A DNA stretch of 64,000 nucleotides from Vogesella margarita. GTDB lineage: Bacteria > Pseudomonadota > Gammaproteobacteria > Burkholderiales > Chromobacteriaceae. Positions 31,530 to 41,005 of this stretch are shown here, one piece after another. The notes under the pieces are model-generated. The model did no database searches. It was not told where the DNA came from and saw nothing but the letters and a program-made list of their open reading frames with translations. The DNA lies in NCBI RefSeq assembly GCF_028548475.1, contig NZ_JAQQLE010000008.1, positions 1 through 64,000 of the forward strand. The letters run 5' to 3'. Both the position numbers and the translations under genes were made by a program. How positions within the stretch are numbered: the first letter of the stretch is position 1; each line of letters begins with the position of its first letter.

Positions 31530-32894
31530 ATGGACTCTCTCAGCGTTGTCATTCTGGCTGCCGGCAAAGGCAAGCGTATGTACTCGGCCTTGCCCAAGGT
31601 ATTGCACCCGATCGGCGGCCAACCGATGCTGGCGCGCGTGATTGCGACCGCCCGCCAGTTGCAGCCGGCCAAGATCGTGGTGGTGTACGGTCACGGCGGC
31701 GAACAGGTGCGCGAGCAGATCCAGGATCCGGACATCGCCTGGGCGTTGCAGGCCGAGCAGCTGGGCACCGGCCACGCGCTGAAGATGGCGCTGCCGCACC
31801 TGCCCAAGGTTGGCCGCACGCTGGTGCTGTACGGCGACGTGCCGCTGACCACGCTGGCGACCCTGCAGCAATTGCTGGCCGCGGCGGAGCAGGGCATGGC
31901 GCTGCTGGTCGACGTGTTGCCGGATGCCAGTGGTTACGGCCGCATCGTGCGCAATGCCGCCGGCGACATCGTCGCCATCGTGGAAGACAAGGACTGCAAC
32001 CCGCAGCAGAAGGCGATCCGCGAAATCAATACCGGCATGCTGGTGCTGCCCAACGAGCGCCTCGACGGCTGGCTCGGCGCGCTGAAGAACGGCAACGCGC
32101 AGGGCGAGTACTACCTGACCGACGTCATTGGTCTGGCGGTGGCCGACGGCCTGGCGGTGCCCGGCGTCACCGTGGCCGCCTCGTGGGAGGCCGCCGGTGT
32201 CAACAACAAGTGGCAGCTGGCCGAGCTGGAGCGCCAGCTGCAGCTGAACCAGGCACGGGCGCTACTCACCGCCGGCGTCACCCTCGCCGATCCGGCGCGC
32301 ATCGACGTGCGCGGCGAGCTGCAGCACGGCATGGACGTCAGTATCGATGTCGGCTGCGTGTTCGAAGGCCAGGTAAGCCTGGGTGATAAGGTGCAGATCG
32401 GCGCCTACTGCGTGCTGAAGAACGTCACCGTCGCCGCCGGTACCCGCATCGCGCCGTATTCGCACCTGGAAGACGCGGTGGTGGGCGAAGGCTGCCGCAT
32501 CGGGCCGTACGCCCGCCTGCGCCCGGGCGCAAGGTTGGCCGCACACGTGCACGTCGGCAACTTTGTCGAGATCAAGAAGGCGACCGTGGGCGAAGGCTCC
32601 AAGGTCAACCACCTCACCTACATCGGCGACGCCGACATCGGCAGCAAGGTCAATGTCGGTGCCGGCTCGGTGACCTGCAACTACGACGGCGTCAACAAGT
32701 ATCGCACCGTGATCGGCGACGGCGTGTTCGTCGGCTCCGGCACGCTGATGGTCGCGCCGGTGACGCTGGAAGAGGGCGCCACCATCGGCGCCGGCTCGGT
32801 GCTCACCAAGACCGCCCCCGCCGGCCAGCTGACCGTGGCACGTGCCAAGCAGCTGACGGTGCCGGGCTGGCAGCGTCCGCAGAAGAAAAACTGA
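31530..32894 (+). CDS. glmU: Bifunctional UDP-GlcNAc pyrophosphorylase / GlcN-1-P acetyltransferase GlmU
   Basis: A 454-residue two-domain enzyme making UDP-GlcNAc for peptidoglycan and LPS. The uridyltransferase domain has [22 protein letters not shown] (about 8-30) and [13 protein letters not shown]; the C-terminal left-handed beta-helix has [42 protein letters not shown] and NYDG. ATG 31530 starts at the family position; longer frames run back into atpC. Two motif copies lie inside (31806-31818, read KVGR; 32531-32543, read RLAA), so the same DNA word is used in two reading frames. GlmU and GlmS act in one pathway, and glmS is 1 kb downstream. Confidence 0.97.
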   Translation: MDSLSVVILAAGKGKRMYSALPKVLHPIGGQPMLARVIATARQLQPAKIVVVYGHGGEQVREQIQDPDIAWALQAEQLGTGHALKMALPHLPKVGRTLVLYGDVPLTTLATLQQLLAAAEQGMALLVDVLPDASGYGRIVRNAAGDIVAIVEDKDCNPQQKAIREINTGMLVLPNERLDGWLGALKNGNAQGEYYLTDVIGLAVADGLAVPGVTVAASWEAAGVNNKWQLAELERQLQLNQARALLTAGVTLADPARIDVRGELQHGMDVSIDVGCVFEGQVSLGDKVQIGAYCVLKNVTVAAGTRIAPYSHLEDAVVGEGCRIGPYARLRPGARLAAHVHVGNFVEIKKATVGEGSKVNHLTYIGDADIGSKVNVGAGSVTCNYDGVNKYRTVIGDGVFVGSGTLMVAPVTLEEGATIGAGSVLTKTAPAGQLTVARAKQLTVPGWQRPQKKN

Positions 32895-32912
32895 CGCGTT
32901 TCCGTGCAGCAG

Positions 32913-32947
32913 AAAACCGCCTTGGCCATCCGGCAAGGCGGTTTTTT
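32913..32947 (+). terminator. Terminator after glmU
   Basis: AAAACCGCCTTG and CAAGGCGGTTTT form a 12-bp stem over GCCATCCGG, ending in a T run. Confidence 0.92.
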
Positions 32948-32964
32948 CATGCGTACGAGGCGAC

Positions 32965-32978
32965 AAGGTTGGCCGCAA
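32965..32978 (+). repeat. Dispersed motif AAGGTTGGCCGCAA (intergenic copy)
   Basis: A perfect copy in the gap between the glmU terminator and the deoR-type gene. A degenerate relative (CTGGCCGCAAGG) follows at about 32997. Confidence 0.85.
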
Positions 32979-33038
32979 GCCGATGTGGTGTCGGGCCTGG
33001 CCGCAAGGCGCTTGTTTTGTGTGACTTTCGCTGATATA

Positions 33039-33062
33039 TTTCGAAAAACTTTCGAAACGAAA
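33039..33062 (+). promoter_or_regulatory. Candidate operator of the DeoR-family regulator
   Basis: TTTCGAAA occurs twice (33039-33046 and 33050-33057), followed by CGAAA, just before the regulator's ATG. TTTCG-type repeats are typical DeoR-family binding sites, so the gene probably represses itself and possibly glmS, which is 3 bases downstream of it. Confidence 0.6.
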
Positions 33063-33068
33063 CATTGT

Positions 33069-33869
33069 ATGACCAAGCGAAATACCCAGCAGCGTCGTCA
33101 TGCTATCGTTGCCCTGGTGCAGGAGCGCGGTGAAGTCAGCGTTGATGAGCTGACCCGCAGCTTTGCCACCTCCGAAGTGACCATCCGCAAGGATCTGGCG
33201 CTGCTGGAAACCGGTGGTCTGCTGCTGCGCCGCTACGGCGGTGCGGTGTCGCTGCCGGCGGAAATGGTCAACACCGGCGATCCGCTGAAGGTTTCGCAAC
33301 GAAAGCTCGCCATTGCCCGCGCCGCTGCTGAGCGCATCCGCGACCACAACCGCATCATCATCGACAGCGGCACCACTACCAGTGCGATGATTCCGCTGCT
33401 GGGCCACAAGCGCGGGCTGATCGTGATGACCAACTCGCTGAACGTGGCCGGTGCGCTGCGCGAGCTGGAAAACGAACCCACGCTGCTGATGACTGGCGGC
33501 ACCTGGGACCCGCATTCCGAATCGTTCCAGGGGCAGGTGGCCGAGCAGGTACTGCGCTCCTACGATTTCGATCAGCTGTTCATCGGTGCCGATGGCATCG
33601 ATCTGGCACGTGGCACCACCACCTTCAACGAGCTGGTGGGGCTGTCGCGGGTCATGGCCGAGGTGGCGCGCGAAGTGGTGGTGATGGTGGTGTCTGACAA
33701 GATCGGACGCCGCATTCCCAACCTGGAGCTGCCGTGGGAGCGCATCCAGACCCTGGTGACCGACGACGCCTTGTCGCCGGAAGCCCAGGCCAGTATTCAA
33801 GCCAAGGGGGTGACACTGATCTGCGCCCCATCGCAAAACCTAATGCAAACAGATTCTGTTAGGAGATAA
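33069..33869 (+). CDS. DeoR-family transcriptional regulator upstream of glmS
   Basis: A 266-residue repressor: an N-terminal DeoR winged helix (RRHAIVALVQERGEVSVDELTRSFATSEVTIRKDLALLE, about 9-48) and a C-terminal sugar-phosphate sensor domain (IIIDSGTTTSAMIPLL, LLMTGGTWDPHSESFQG, FIGADGIDLARGTTT). It ends 3 bases before glmS, so the two are surely cotranscribed; an amino-sugar phosphate such as GlcN6P is the likely ligand, by context only. Its own upstream region carries a TTTCGAAA repeat. Confidence 0.92.
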   Translation: MTKRNTQQRRHAIVALVQERGEVSVDELTRSFATSEVTIRKDLALLETGGLLLRRYGGAVSLPAEMVNTGDPLKVSQRKLAIARAAAERIRDHNRIIIDSGTTTSAMIPLLGHKRGLIVMTNSLNVAGALRELENEPTLLMTGGTWDPHSESFQGQVAEQVLRSYDFDQLFIGADGIDLARGTTTFNELVGLSRVMAEVAREVVVMVVSDKIGRRIPNLELPWERIQTLVTDDALSPEAQASIQAKGVTLICAPSQNLMQTDSVRR

Positions 33870-33872
33870 AGC

Positions 33873-35702
33873 ATGTGCGGCATCGTCGGCGCCATCGCCA
33901 ACCGTAATATCGTTTCCGTACTGGTAGAAGGCCTCAAGCGCCTGGAATACCGCGGCTATGACTCTTCCGGCATTGCCGTGCACGCCGGCAGCCAGATCAC
34001 CCGCGTGCGCCGGGTTGGCCGCGTGGCGGAAATGGAGGCTGCGGCACAGGCCGACAACGTGCAGGGCCAGCTTGGCATCGGCCACACCCGTTGGGCCACG
34101 CATGGTGGCGTGACCGAATACAATGCGCATCCGCATGTGTCGCACGGGCTGATCGCCGTGGTGCATAACGGCATCATCGAAAACCACGAAGAGAAGCGTG
34201 CCGAACTGAAAGCCGCCGGCTACGTGTTCGAATCGCAGACCGACACCGAGGTGATCGCTCACCTGGTGCACCAGTACTACCTGCAGGAAAAAGACCTGTT
34301 CCGTGCCGTGCACAAGGCCACCCGCGAGCTGACTGGCGCCTACGCCATCGGCGTCATCGCGCTGGATCGCCCGGACGAGCTGGTATGCGCGCGCATGGGT
34401 TGCCCGCTGCTGATCGGCCTGGGGGAGGGCGAGAACTTCATCGCTTCCGACGTTTCCGCCATCCTGACCGCCACGCGCCGTGTGTTGTTCCTGGAGGAGG
34501 GCGACATCGGCCACCTCACTCGTGACGGCGTAAAGCTGATCGATAAGGACGATCAGCCTGTAGAGCGTAAGGTGCACGTGTCCGACGTATCGCTGGCTTC
34601 GCTGGAACTGGGCCCGTACAGCCACTTCATGCAGAAGGAAATCCACGAACAGCCCAAGGCACTGTCCGACACCATCGAAGTGGTGCTGGATGACGGCTTT
34701 GTGCCGGAGCTGTTCGGTGCCGCTGCGGCCAACGTGCTGCCGGCACTCACCGGCGTGAAGATTCTGGCCTGCGGCACCAGCTACTACGCTGGTCTGACCG
34801 CCAAGTACTGGATCGAAAGCATCGCCGGCGTGGTGTGCGATGTGGAAATCGCCAGCGAATACCGCTACCGCGCAGCCTTTGCCGACCCGCAGCACCTGGT
34901 GGTGACCATCTCGCAATCCGGCGAGACGCTGGACACCATGGAAGCGCTGAAATACGCGCGCAGCCTGGGCCACCAGCATGCACTGTCGATCTGCAACGTG
35001 CGCGAATCCGCCATTCCGCGTGCATCCGACCTGGTGTTCTACACCCGTGCCGGTGCCGAGATCGGCGTCGCCTCCACCAAGGCCTTTACCACCCAGCTGG
35101 TCAGCCTGTTCGCGCTGGCCGTTACCCTGGGCAAGGTGCGCGGCCGCGTAACGGCCGAGCAGGAAGCACAGTACCTGGAAGAACTGCGCCGTCTGCCGGG
35201 CAGCGTGCAGCACGCGCTGAACCTGGAGCCGCAGATCACCGCCTGGTCGCAGCAGTTCGCCGCCAAGAACGACGCACTGTTCCTCGGTCGTGGCCTGCAC
35301 TACCCGATTGCGCTGGAAGGCGCGCTGAAGCTGAAGGAAATCTCCTACATCCACGCCGAAGCCTACCCGGCTGGTGAACTCAAGCACGGCCCGCTGGCAC
35401 TGGTGGACGAGAATATGCCGGTAGTGGTGATCGCCCCCAACGACGCGCTGCTGGAGAAGGTGAAATCCAATATGCAGGAAGTGCGCGCCCGCGGCGGCGA
35501 GCTGTTCGTGTTTGCCGATGCCGACAGCCACTTCAGCGAGTCCGACGGCGTGCACGTGATCCGCACCCCGCGCCACGTCGGCATCCTCAGCCCCATCGTG
35601 CACTCCATCCCGGTGCAACTGCTGGCCTACCACGTCGCGCTGGCACGCGGTACCGACGTGGATAAGCCACGCAACCTCGCAAAATCGGTCACCGTGGAAT
35701 AA
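33873..35702 (+). CDS. glmS: Glutamine-fructose-6-phosphate aminotransferase GlmS
   Basis: A 609-residue enzyme making glucosamine-6-phosphate from fructose-6-phosphate and glutamine. The glutaminase half begins MCGIVGAI with the nucleophile Cys2; [20 protein letters not shown] and NAHPH follow. The two SIS domains show [16 protein letters not shown] and [14 protein letters not shown], and the end reads [15 protein letters not shown], the conserved tail whose DNA is the Tn7 target (attTn7). A GGAGA site precedes the ATG. A motif copy starts at the stop codon's last base. The Tn7-like island begins 14 bases after the stop. Confidence 0.98.
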   Translation: MCGIVGAIANRNIVSVLVEGLKRLEYRGYDSSGIAVHAGSQITRVRRVGRVAEMEAAAQADNVQGQLGIGHTRWATHGGVTEYNAHPHVSHGLIAVVHNGIIENHEEKRAELKAAGYVFESQTDTEVIAHLVHQYYLQEKDLFRAVHKATRELTGAYAIGVIALDRPDELVCARMGCPLLIGLGEGENFIASDVSAILTATRRVLFLEEGDIGHLTRDGVKLIDKDDQPVERKVHVSDVSLASLELGPYSHFMQKEIHEQPKALSDTIEVVLDDGFVPELFGAAAANVLPALTGVKILACGTSYYAGLTAKYWIESIAGVVCDVEIASEYRYRAAFADPQHLVVTISQSGETLDTMEALKYARSLGHQHALSICNVRESAIPRASDLVFYTRAGAEIGVASTKAFTTQLVSLFALAVTLGKVRGRVTAEQEAQYLEELRRLPGSVQHALNLEPQITAWSQQFAAKNDALFLGRGLHYPIALEGALKLKEISYIHAEAYPAGELKHGPLALVDENMPVVVIAPNDALLEKVKSNMQEVRARGGELFVFADADSHFSESDGVHVIRTPRHVGILSPIVHSIPVQLLAYHVALARGTDVDKPRNLAKSVTVE

Positions 35703-35714
35703 AGGTTGGCCGCA
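35702..35714 (+). repeat. Dispersed motif copy directly behind glmS
   Basis: AAGGTTGGCCGCA starts at the last base of the glmS stop codon. It is the last copy found; none was seen in the island beyond. Confidence 0.8.
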
Positions 35715-35716
35715 GC

Positions 35717-35766
35717 TGTGACTACACCGAATAAAGTTCGTCGGATCCGAATAAAGTTCGTCGGAG
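35717..35766 (+). repeat. Candidate transposon end with two tandem TnsB-type sites
   Basis: TGTGACTACA is followed by two 20-bp tandem repeats (35727-35746 and 35747-35766) sharing CCGAATAAAGTTCGTCGGA. Tn7-like ends start with TGT and carry arrays of roughly 20-bp TnsB sites of the type (C/G)A-A-TAAGTT-GTCG, which these resemble. The 5 bases before TGT, GCAGC, would be the target duplication. Only two clear repeats are seen. The distance of 14 bases from the glmS stop is shorter than the about 25 of Tn7. Confidence 0.62.
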
Positions 35767-35777
35767 TCTGACCAAAT

Positions 35778-35807
35778 AGAAGGGGCCGCTGGCCCCTTCT
35801 ATTTTTT
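35778..35807 (+). terminator. Strong rho-independent terminator inside the transposon end
   Basis: AGAAGGGGCC and GGCCCCTTCT form a perfect 10-bp stem over GCT, followed by ATTTTTT. If the element starts at 35717, this terminator belongs to the transposon and ends glmS transcription, shielding the cargo; otherwise it is the original glmS terminator. Confidence 0.9.
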
Positions 35808-35965
35808 CAGCTGGCGGACGTGCCGAGGCACCTGAGGTGATCTCATGTGTGGAGAGTGCTTTTCGGCCAAAGCTGCCGGGACATCGTCAATGGGAAATGG
35901 CCGGTTCTGAATACAGACCGGTCATTGCCATTTTGAGACGTCGGATGACAGCTACTATAGCTGGG

Positions 35966-37930
35966 TTACGTCGGCTCCGTGCCTGTTGCGGTCAGTTGGG
36001 CGAGGTCACCTGATAGCATACGATCCGAGAAGAATGGCTCCAGCAATTCGTGCGTATCAATATTCGCCCCCTTTGTGCGACGTGCTTCATCGGAAAATTG
36101 CTGTAACTCGAAAGCAAGCTCGGAACTACGGATTGCTTCAATTCTACGAGCAAGCGCTTCAGTTTTACGCTCATCACAGTAAATCAATGAGTCCAAAAGA
36201 CTAAATGACGTTTCCGATTCGTACCCCGCACTTCCAGACATAGACAAGAAATCTACGACGCGACTGGGTGTGTCAGCGTAAATTCGGCTCATATTCTCGA
36301 CAATTGCTGTAAGTGCATAGTCCCACGTCGCAAAAATGAAGCCTGCATCAGTCTTCTGCTTTAAATAGGTACATACGGACGCATCATGGTCGATGATGAT
36401 TGGAGGATCGTTCTTTTTCATGAGGGCTATCTTTTCTCGAATGTCCTCTGCCCTCGCGGGCGTGGATACAACCCCGATACCGAAGCTCTCCAGTAGGCTT
36501 TGTATGCGGTTCTCTATGGACCATGATCCAGCTTCTTCAGTGATTCCGAAATATTTAAGGAATTGCTTCAAGCTAAGCTTGCCGGAAAACTCAGGGATAT
36601 CACGAATGTGGCTATAGTGACTTATGTAGGCATTGCCAGATGATCGCAACACATTTTTTGGCTCTTCACCAATTAAGTCATATATGGCTAAATACTCGAT
36701 TGCCTTTTTGCCGTGGCTTGCTATCTCATTCAAATATGGTTGGGGAACCTTTATGGATATATTGTGCGATTTGCATAGTTCGTGCAATGCGGAAGCGCCA
36801 ACGCCATAGCGCGAGTTAGCCTTAGCGAAGCTGAGGCCAAACAGAAGAGGCATCGCCACACTTGAATCGAGCAACACAGTGATCTCGGTGGATTGACCGA
36901 GGACGCGAAAAATATCAAATGTGTCTGTACTGAAGACGTGATCGATTGCCTCTCCATAAAGAGCAATCCTGGCGCACGTCAAGCGCGATAGGTCTTGATA
37001 GAGCTCTGGCTTTCTAGGGCCGAGCCTATTCTCCGCGATAATTTGATTCAGATTGACTTCATGCGCTTTGTCACCCTCGAAGTCGCCGCGTCTCGCGAGA
37101 ATTTCCACTGCCGTTGAAATCAATGAATCAGCAACTGGTTCAGCTAAATTGTATTTCTCGCAGATACCCTTAAGGTCGATACTTTTGGCTTGCAAGAAAT
37201 CTTCCATTGCGGCTCTGATCTCGGCTTCTGCACTATCGTTGAGATATAAGAGACCTTCTCGTGCTTCAACCTCACGGGAAGTGCGAAGTCGCTGTAAAGC
37301 GCGATTGGCGGGACCTGCGATATTAGGGTTTTCGTATGACTTTGTGATGTTGCCGAGCAACTCCGCTTCAGTTGCGCCAGGCGCAGCGAACAGATGAGAC
37401 TTTAGTTTGGACTCAAGTACGTTGTCACGAAGCTCCTTCGCTTCCTTGGAGAAAAGCAAAGTATTGCTTAGGGCGACTTCCTGCGGGGTCGCCGACAACT
37501 TCCTGTTTATGACGAAACCAAGCCGTTCGTATGCAGTTTCTATTCTCCCTGGGAGTGCAAGTGCTGTAGCGATGCGATCAAGATCAAAAAGCGTCACCTC
37601 TACAACGCCGTGCAGCTTATACCGAGACTGCAAAAATCCCTCCCATTCATTGTCACGAACCCTTCGATTCGTGACATAAATGAAGTGCTTTTTGCCTGCA
37701 AGCCTTGTTGCTTCGGCCTCTTTGTTGATCTTTGCTTCCCATTTCGTCTGAACGCTCAACTGAATCCGAAGGTGCCCCCAACTACAAGTTACGTCTCGCC
37801 CACCGTCACCAGTTCCGTCGATGATGGCAAGGTCTTGGTAGCCCTTACAAGATAAAAATAGTAGTGCGATATCGTAGAATTTCTTCTCTTCTAGGTCTCT
37901 TATTGCGCGATGCAGTCCGGAAAAGTACAT
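35966..37930 (-). CDS. Restriction-endonuclease-like / PIN-like fusion protein, putative defence
   Basis: A 654-residue protein. The N-terminal 150 residues look like a PD-(D/E)XK nuclease of the Mrr type: GTGDGGRDVT (D46), then QTK (Q61, K63), then a region FIYVTNRRVRD and VTLFDLDRI. The middle (150-330) is helical without a known motif. A PIN-like part follows, with ITVLLDSSVAMPLLFG (D355) and a late acidic AGFIFATWDYALT, which would make it an RNase or DNase. The ATG at 37930 has GAGG at 7 bases; a TTG at 37942 is weaker. It stands alone, convergent toward glmS. No function is known to me; the two nuclease-like domains and the island suggest phage defence. Confidence 0.7.
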   Translation of the reverse strand: MYFSGLHRAIRDLEEKKFYDIALLFLSCKGYQDLAIIDGTGDGGRDVTCSWGHLRIQLSVQTKWEAKINKEAEATRLAGKKHFIYVTNRRVRDNEWEGFLQSRYKLHGVVEVTLFDLDRIATALALPGRIETAYERLGFVINRKLSATPQEVALSNTLLFSKEAKELRDNVLESKLKSHLFAAPGATEAELLGNITKSYENPNIAGPANRALQRLRTSREVEAREGLLYLNDSAEAEIRAAMEDFLQAKSIDLKGICEKYNLAEPVADSLISTAVEILARRGDFEGDKAHEVNLNQIIAENRLGPRKPELYQDLSRLTCARIALYGEAIDHVFSTDTFDIFRVLGQSTEITVLLDSSVAMPLLFGLSFAKANSRYGVGASALHELCKSHNISIKVPQPYLNEIASHGKKAIEYLAIYDLIGEEPKNVLRSSGNAYISHYSHIRDIPEFSGKLSLKQFLKYFGITEEAGSWSIENRIQSLLESFGIGVVSTPARAEDIREKIALMKKNDPPIIIDHDASVCTYLKQKTDAGFIFATWDYALTAIVENMSRIYADTPSRVVDFLSMSGSAGYESETSFSLLDSLIYCDERKTEALARRIEAIRSSELAFELQQFSDEARRTKGANIDTHELLEPFFSDRMLSGDLAQLTATGTEPT

Positions 37931-37942
37931 GCGAGTCCTCAA

Positions 37943-38475
37943 GTTCTGTTAGCTGAAAACACACACCATACGGTGCACTCGATCATTGCTCAGACGTAGC
38001 CGGCCGGAGCATCGCTTTCCACGCCGAATTTAAGACATTACAATAAACCAAAGGTGTTTGCTCAGGATAGGAGTTAAATCGCTCGATGCCGTAGTGCCCT
38101 GTTCGAAGCAGTCAGACACTGAAAGACAAGTAAGCACCAAATTGCAGCCTGACACTGACCTATGGGCCAATGACTGGATTGGCCGACGGCCTGCCGCTGC
38201 TCCAGATGGGAAGGCAGCAGGTCGGCCTGAGCGGTCGGTGATGATCTCAATGAAAATTGACCGGCTCTGGCCACAGACCGGCCACTTTCTCCAGAGCTGA
38301 AGGCACGTCAGCAGTTCGGCCTTATGTGGAGCTCCGCATAAGGATGCACTTCGGATTCTCTGGCGGCCACAATTAGCGCCAGTAGCTATTAATGGCCAGC
38401 TTCAACCGGCATAGTCGGCCAGTCTTACCAGAGTCTGCATGGTGCTTCTGTTTTGTCGCTTAAGGATTGGCATGG
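37943..38475. other. Gene-free 530-bp stretch with degenerate repeats and a palindrome
   Basis: No credible gene. It holds a near-perfect 24-base palindrome (38320-38343, arms CCTTATGTGGAG/CTCCGCATAAGG, one mismatch) and blocks such as TTGACCGGCTCTGG...CAGACCGGCCA (38255-38285) that resemble ATGGCCGGTTCTG...CAGACCGGTCA at 35894-35925 on the other side of the 654-aa gene. These look like decayed copies of one intergenic repeat. Confidence 0.5.
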
Positions 38476-39369
38476 TCAGTCACTATGAAGAATCGAGTTG
38501 GCATCAACATAGTTCAACTCTTCATAATCCGTTAGTGTCAGATCGCAGAAGTAGCAGTTGATGCTGTCGACAAAAACACCCGTCACAAAAGAGATCCTCT
38601 CGGCCGGATCGTAATCGTAGTCAGGCTCTATTCTTGCTACGGCCTGCTGAGCGCATGCTGGGCAGTCAATCGACTCATAACTGAAATCCTGACCAGACCG
38701 TTGCAGCAATGTTGCTGTTTGATGCTCGGCCTGGCTGACAAACCCCGGCTTCGAAGAACGTTCAACCCAAATAGCACGATGCTGTTCAAGCCGTGCCGTC
38801 ATCTCTTGAGTAATTACTTCCTCTCTTTGCAGTCTGTTGCTCAAAATTTGTAGACGGTGATTGTTTTCTCCGAAAAACCCATTTGTCGGCATGGCGCGCT
38901 CGGAGCAAATATCGTTCAACAACTTGTAGGCATCTTTTGCGAGGAGGCGTTTGGCCTTGGGGATATTCAATTCAGACAAAGGGCGATGAGCCAGAATGTC
39001 CCGATGGTTGGCCAGGGTGTACAAAAGCTGGCTGTTGTTCTTCACCCCATTTGAGAAAAGCAGCGCTCGTTGCAGGGCAAGCCTAAATGAGACCACATCA
39101 TGGTCCGGCTGGCTTGACGTCACTTTGTGCTGATCGTCGTTAACGAACTTGTGCTTGTATAAGCAAGGGGCAGCATTCTTGAAATCCCCGTTGCTCAACA
39201 CGAAAACTGGGTTCACATCGGCAAGGATGAATTTTAGCAGGCGCTCAACCCCGAGAGAGAAGAACGTGGTTGCTGCAATTACCCCCTGATCACTCATGTC
39301 CGCGGCAATTTCTTTGCCTGCCATCTTTATCATCATTTGTGCGTCTGCCAAATACTCCTCAGCGGTCAT
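38476..39369 (-). CDS. HEPN-like protein with C-terminal zinc-binding cysteines
   Basis: A 297-residue protein. The helical N-terminal half (about 1-150) carries an Rx4H motif, HRDILAH (R123, H128), the signature of HEPN ribonucleases. The C-terminal part has two CxxC pairs (CPAC and CYFC, about 40 residues apart), a likely zinc ribbon. ATG 39369 sits just behind GGAGG. The gene is alone on the minus strand, 90 bases after the next minus gene. HEPN RNases are frequent in abortive-infection systems; the role here is inferred from that motif and the setting. Confidence 0.6.
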   Translation of the reverse strand: MTAEEYLADAQMMIKMAGKEIAADMSDQGVIAATTFFSLGVERLLKFILADVNPVFVLSNGDFKNAAPCLYKHKFVNDDQHKVTSSQPDHDVVSFRLALQRALLFSNGVKNNSQLLYTLANHRDILAHRPLSELNIPKAKRLLAKDAYKLLNDICSERAMPTNGFFGENNHRLQILSNRLQREEVITQEMTARLEQHRAIWVERSSKPGFVSQAEHQTATLLQRSGQDFSYESIDCPACAQQAVARIEPDYDYDPAERISFVTGVFVDSINCYFCDLTLTDYEELNYVDANSILHSD

Positions 39370-39458
39370 TCTCCCCCTCCTCAATTGGGCTGGCAGTTAA
39401 ACAGGCAATGCTCATGTAAACTGCCCCTAAACTTGTAGGTAGACTACCCAATTATTTT

Positions 39459-40271
39459 TCAAATCACTAGCTCGCATAGCTTATCTGCTGCTGTCGCAGT
39501 GCTAGAGGCTGGCCAGAGCCTCATTGATACACTGTCAGCCTCACGCTCAATCTCATCTAGGTTTCGTTTCAACGCGGTACGTTGCTTATCTCCCAACGTT
39601 GGATCAGTATCCGGGGGGACAGCCATAATCAGCCCTGCCAAGGTAACCCCTGAAATATCTTTGGCACGGGCAAGTTCCCATAGCTTCGCACGTGCATCAC
39701 GGACACTTGAAGGCTGCCGAACTGGGTGCAACATGCCAAAATGTAAAATTGCTTTCGGGGACGAGAAACCAAAACGGACGGGCTCGCCACCATTCAGGAG
39801 TATAGCCGTACGATTAAAATATGTATCAAGTTCAGGATATCGGGCCACTACCTGTTCCCGGACCTGAGTTGCAAATCTTTTGTTTCCTTCCGCTTGATTG
39901 GAGCTTAGGTCCTCACTATCGCTATCTAATGCATCCAAATTTGCCAAACTCGAGTACATCAGCGCGGAAATTCGAAGAGCCTCATTGCGATCCATGACAT
40001 CAGTCTCAATGGTTCTTCCAGGTGCCAACCCCATAAGTGGGGGTAGTTCGACGGCAGCAAGAGGTATGAGTTGTAAGTAAGTTTCTATTGCAGCACTAAA
40101 GAGTGTTTTCAGCTTGCCAGCAGCTTCGCCATACATGGCATTCAGTACATCATCTCTGATAAGAATGTGTCCTGTCGACTCGCCATTCATTGAAATAATG
40201 GCGGCGGCTGTTAACCGTTCTCCAGTGCCAGCAACAGGCTCCCAAAATAAGGGAAAAATAGTGGCTTTCAT
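39459..40271 (-). CDS. Uncharacterised partner of the adjacent kinase
   Basis: A 270-residue soluble protein with no motif I can name. The start (FPLFWEPVAGTGERLTAAAIISMNG) loosely recalls DUF3037, a family often coded beside HipA-like kinases, but the likeness is weak. Its start overlaps the kinase stop by 4 bases, so the two are translated together and probably act as a pair. It is followed after 90 bases by the HEPN-type gene on the same strand, so a three-gene operon is possible. Confidence 0.6.
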   Translation of the reverse strand: MKATIFPLFWEPVAGTGERLTAAAIISMNGESTGHILIRDDVLNAMYGEAAGKLKTLFSAAIETYLQLIPLAAVELPPLMGLAPGRTIETDVMDRNEALRISALMYSSLANLDALDSDSEDLSSNQAEGNKRFATQVREQVVARYPELDTYFNRTAILLNGGEPVRFGFSSPKAILHFGMLHPVRQPSSVRDARAKLWELARAKDISGVTLAGLIMAVPPDTDPTLGDKQRTALKRNLDEIEREADSVSMRLWPASSTATAADKLCELVI

Positions 40272-41005
40272 TGCAGGCCCGCAAACAAGTCATTCGGTTG
40301 AGGAAAACGGGCAACAACTCGTGATGCAAGAGATGGAAGCCTATTGGCGACAAATTCAGCAAATTGGTAAGTGCCAGCCGCAGCAGCGCTCTCTGCCGCG
40401 TCAAGTAGACCGTTATCAGATAACGTAAGTGCATGCGAAACTGCACTAGTCTGGACCTGGTTGTGTAAGCCACAAGCACCAAGCAGTAAAGCTAGCTTAT
40501 TACCGTCTGGGAGGTCAGAAACCCCGAGAGACTGGTCGTGATCTACCCACACAGGCTCCCCTCCATCCCATAAGACCTGGCCAATATGACGATCCACATT
40601 GTGAATCGCCTCATCAGCTGCGACAACGACCCCAGTTTGGGACCAACTGGCTAGCAAGGTAGCTGCTGCTACGATCAGCTTTTCTTTGTACTGGTCTGGT
40701 AGATGCTCACTCCAACCTAACCGCTGCTTGAGGTTAGGGTAAGCTGCATCCTGTGAGCCATATAGAATTTCACTCCCTGCAAGCACAATACAGGGGGCTG
40801 GCGTTGAAATACCCCATCCCCGTAATACGAGCGATGCGAAACACTCTGCGGCTATCTTGTGCTGTTCAAGTCGCTTGCAGATGACAGTTGCGATTCCCCC
40901 CGTTGATAAACGGACTTGAGCCCGGAATGGCTTGCTGTTTCCTTCTCCAAGACATTGTTCTGTCCCAGGGATAAGAGTTGCGCGCTCAATCTGCATGATT
41001 ACCAT
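40268..41005 (-). CDS. HipA / PI3K-like protein kinase homologue
   Basis: A 245-residue single-domain kinase fold. Visible: a candidate ATP lysine (VICKRL), an acidic helix (AAECFASLVLRGWGI), a catalytic loop HNVDRHIGQVL and a metal-binding VDHDQSLG. The DRH...DHD arrangement is that of PI3/4K-like and HipA-like kinases. HipA relatives act as toxins that phosphorylate tRNA synthetases; others modify different targets, so the substrate is open. ATG 41005 has AAAGG just upstream; ATG 40996 is an alternative. First gene of a coupled pair. Confidence 0.65.
   Translation of the reverse strand: MVIMQIERATLIPGTEQCLGEGNSKPFRAQVRLSTGGIATVICKRLEQHKIAAECFASLVLRGWGISTPAPCIVLAGSEILYGSQDAAYPNLKQRLGWSEHLPDQYKEKLIVAAATLLASWSQTGVVVAADEAIHNVDRHIGQVLWDGGEPVWVDHDQSLGVSDLPDGNKLALLLGACGLHNQVQTSAVSHALTLSDNGLLDAAESAAAAGTYQFAEFVANRLPSLASRVVARFPQPNDLFAGLQ

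Noticed and set aside
33840-35633. 597-codon minus-strand frame opposite glmS
   Set aside because: A shadow of glmS, which is a full-length conserved enzyme on the plus strand.
33873-35702. glmS ribozyme ahead of glmS
   Set aside because: Only 3 bases separate the regulator from glmS, so there is no room; regulation is more likely through the DeoR protein and operators.
38320-38343. Palindrome as an integron attC site
   Set aside because: It lacks the core-site pattern (RYYYAAC/GTTRRRY) and there is no integrase; it is better described as a simple palindrome.
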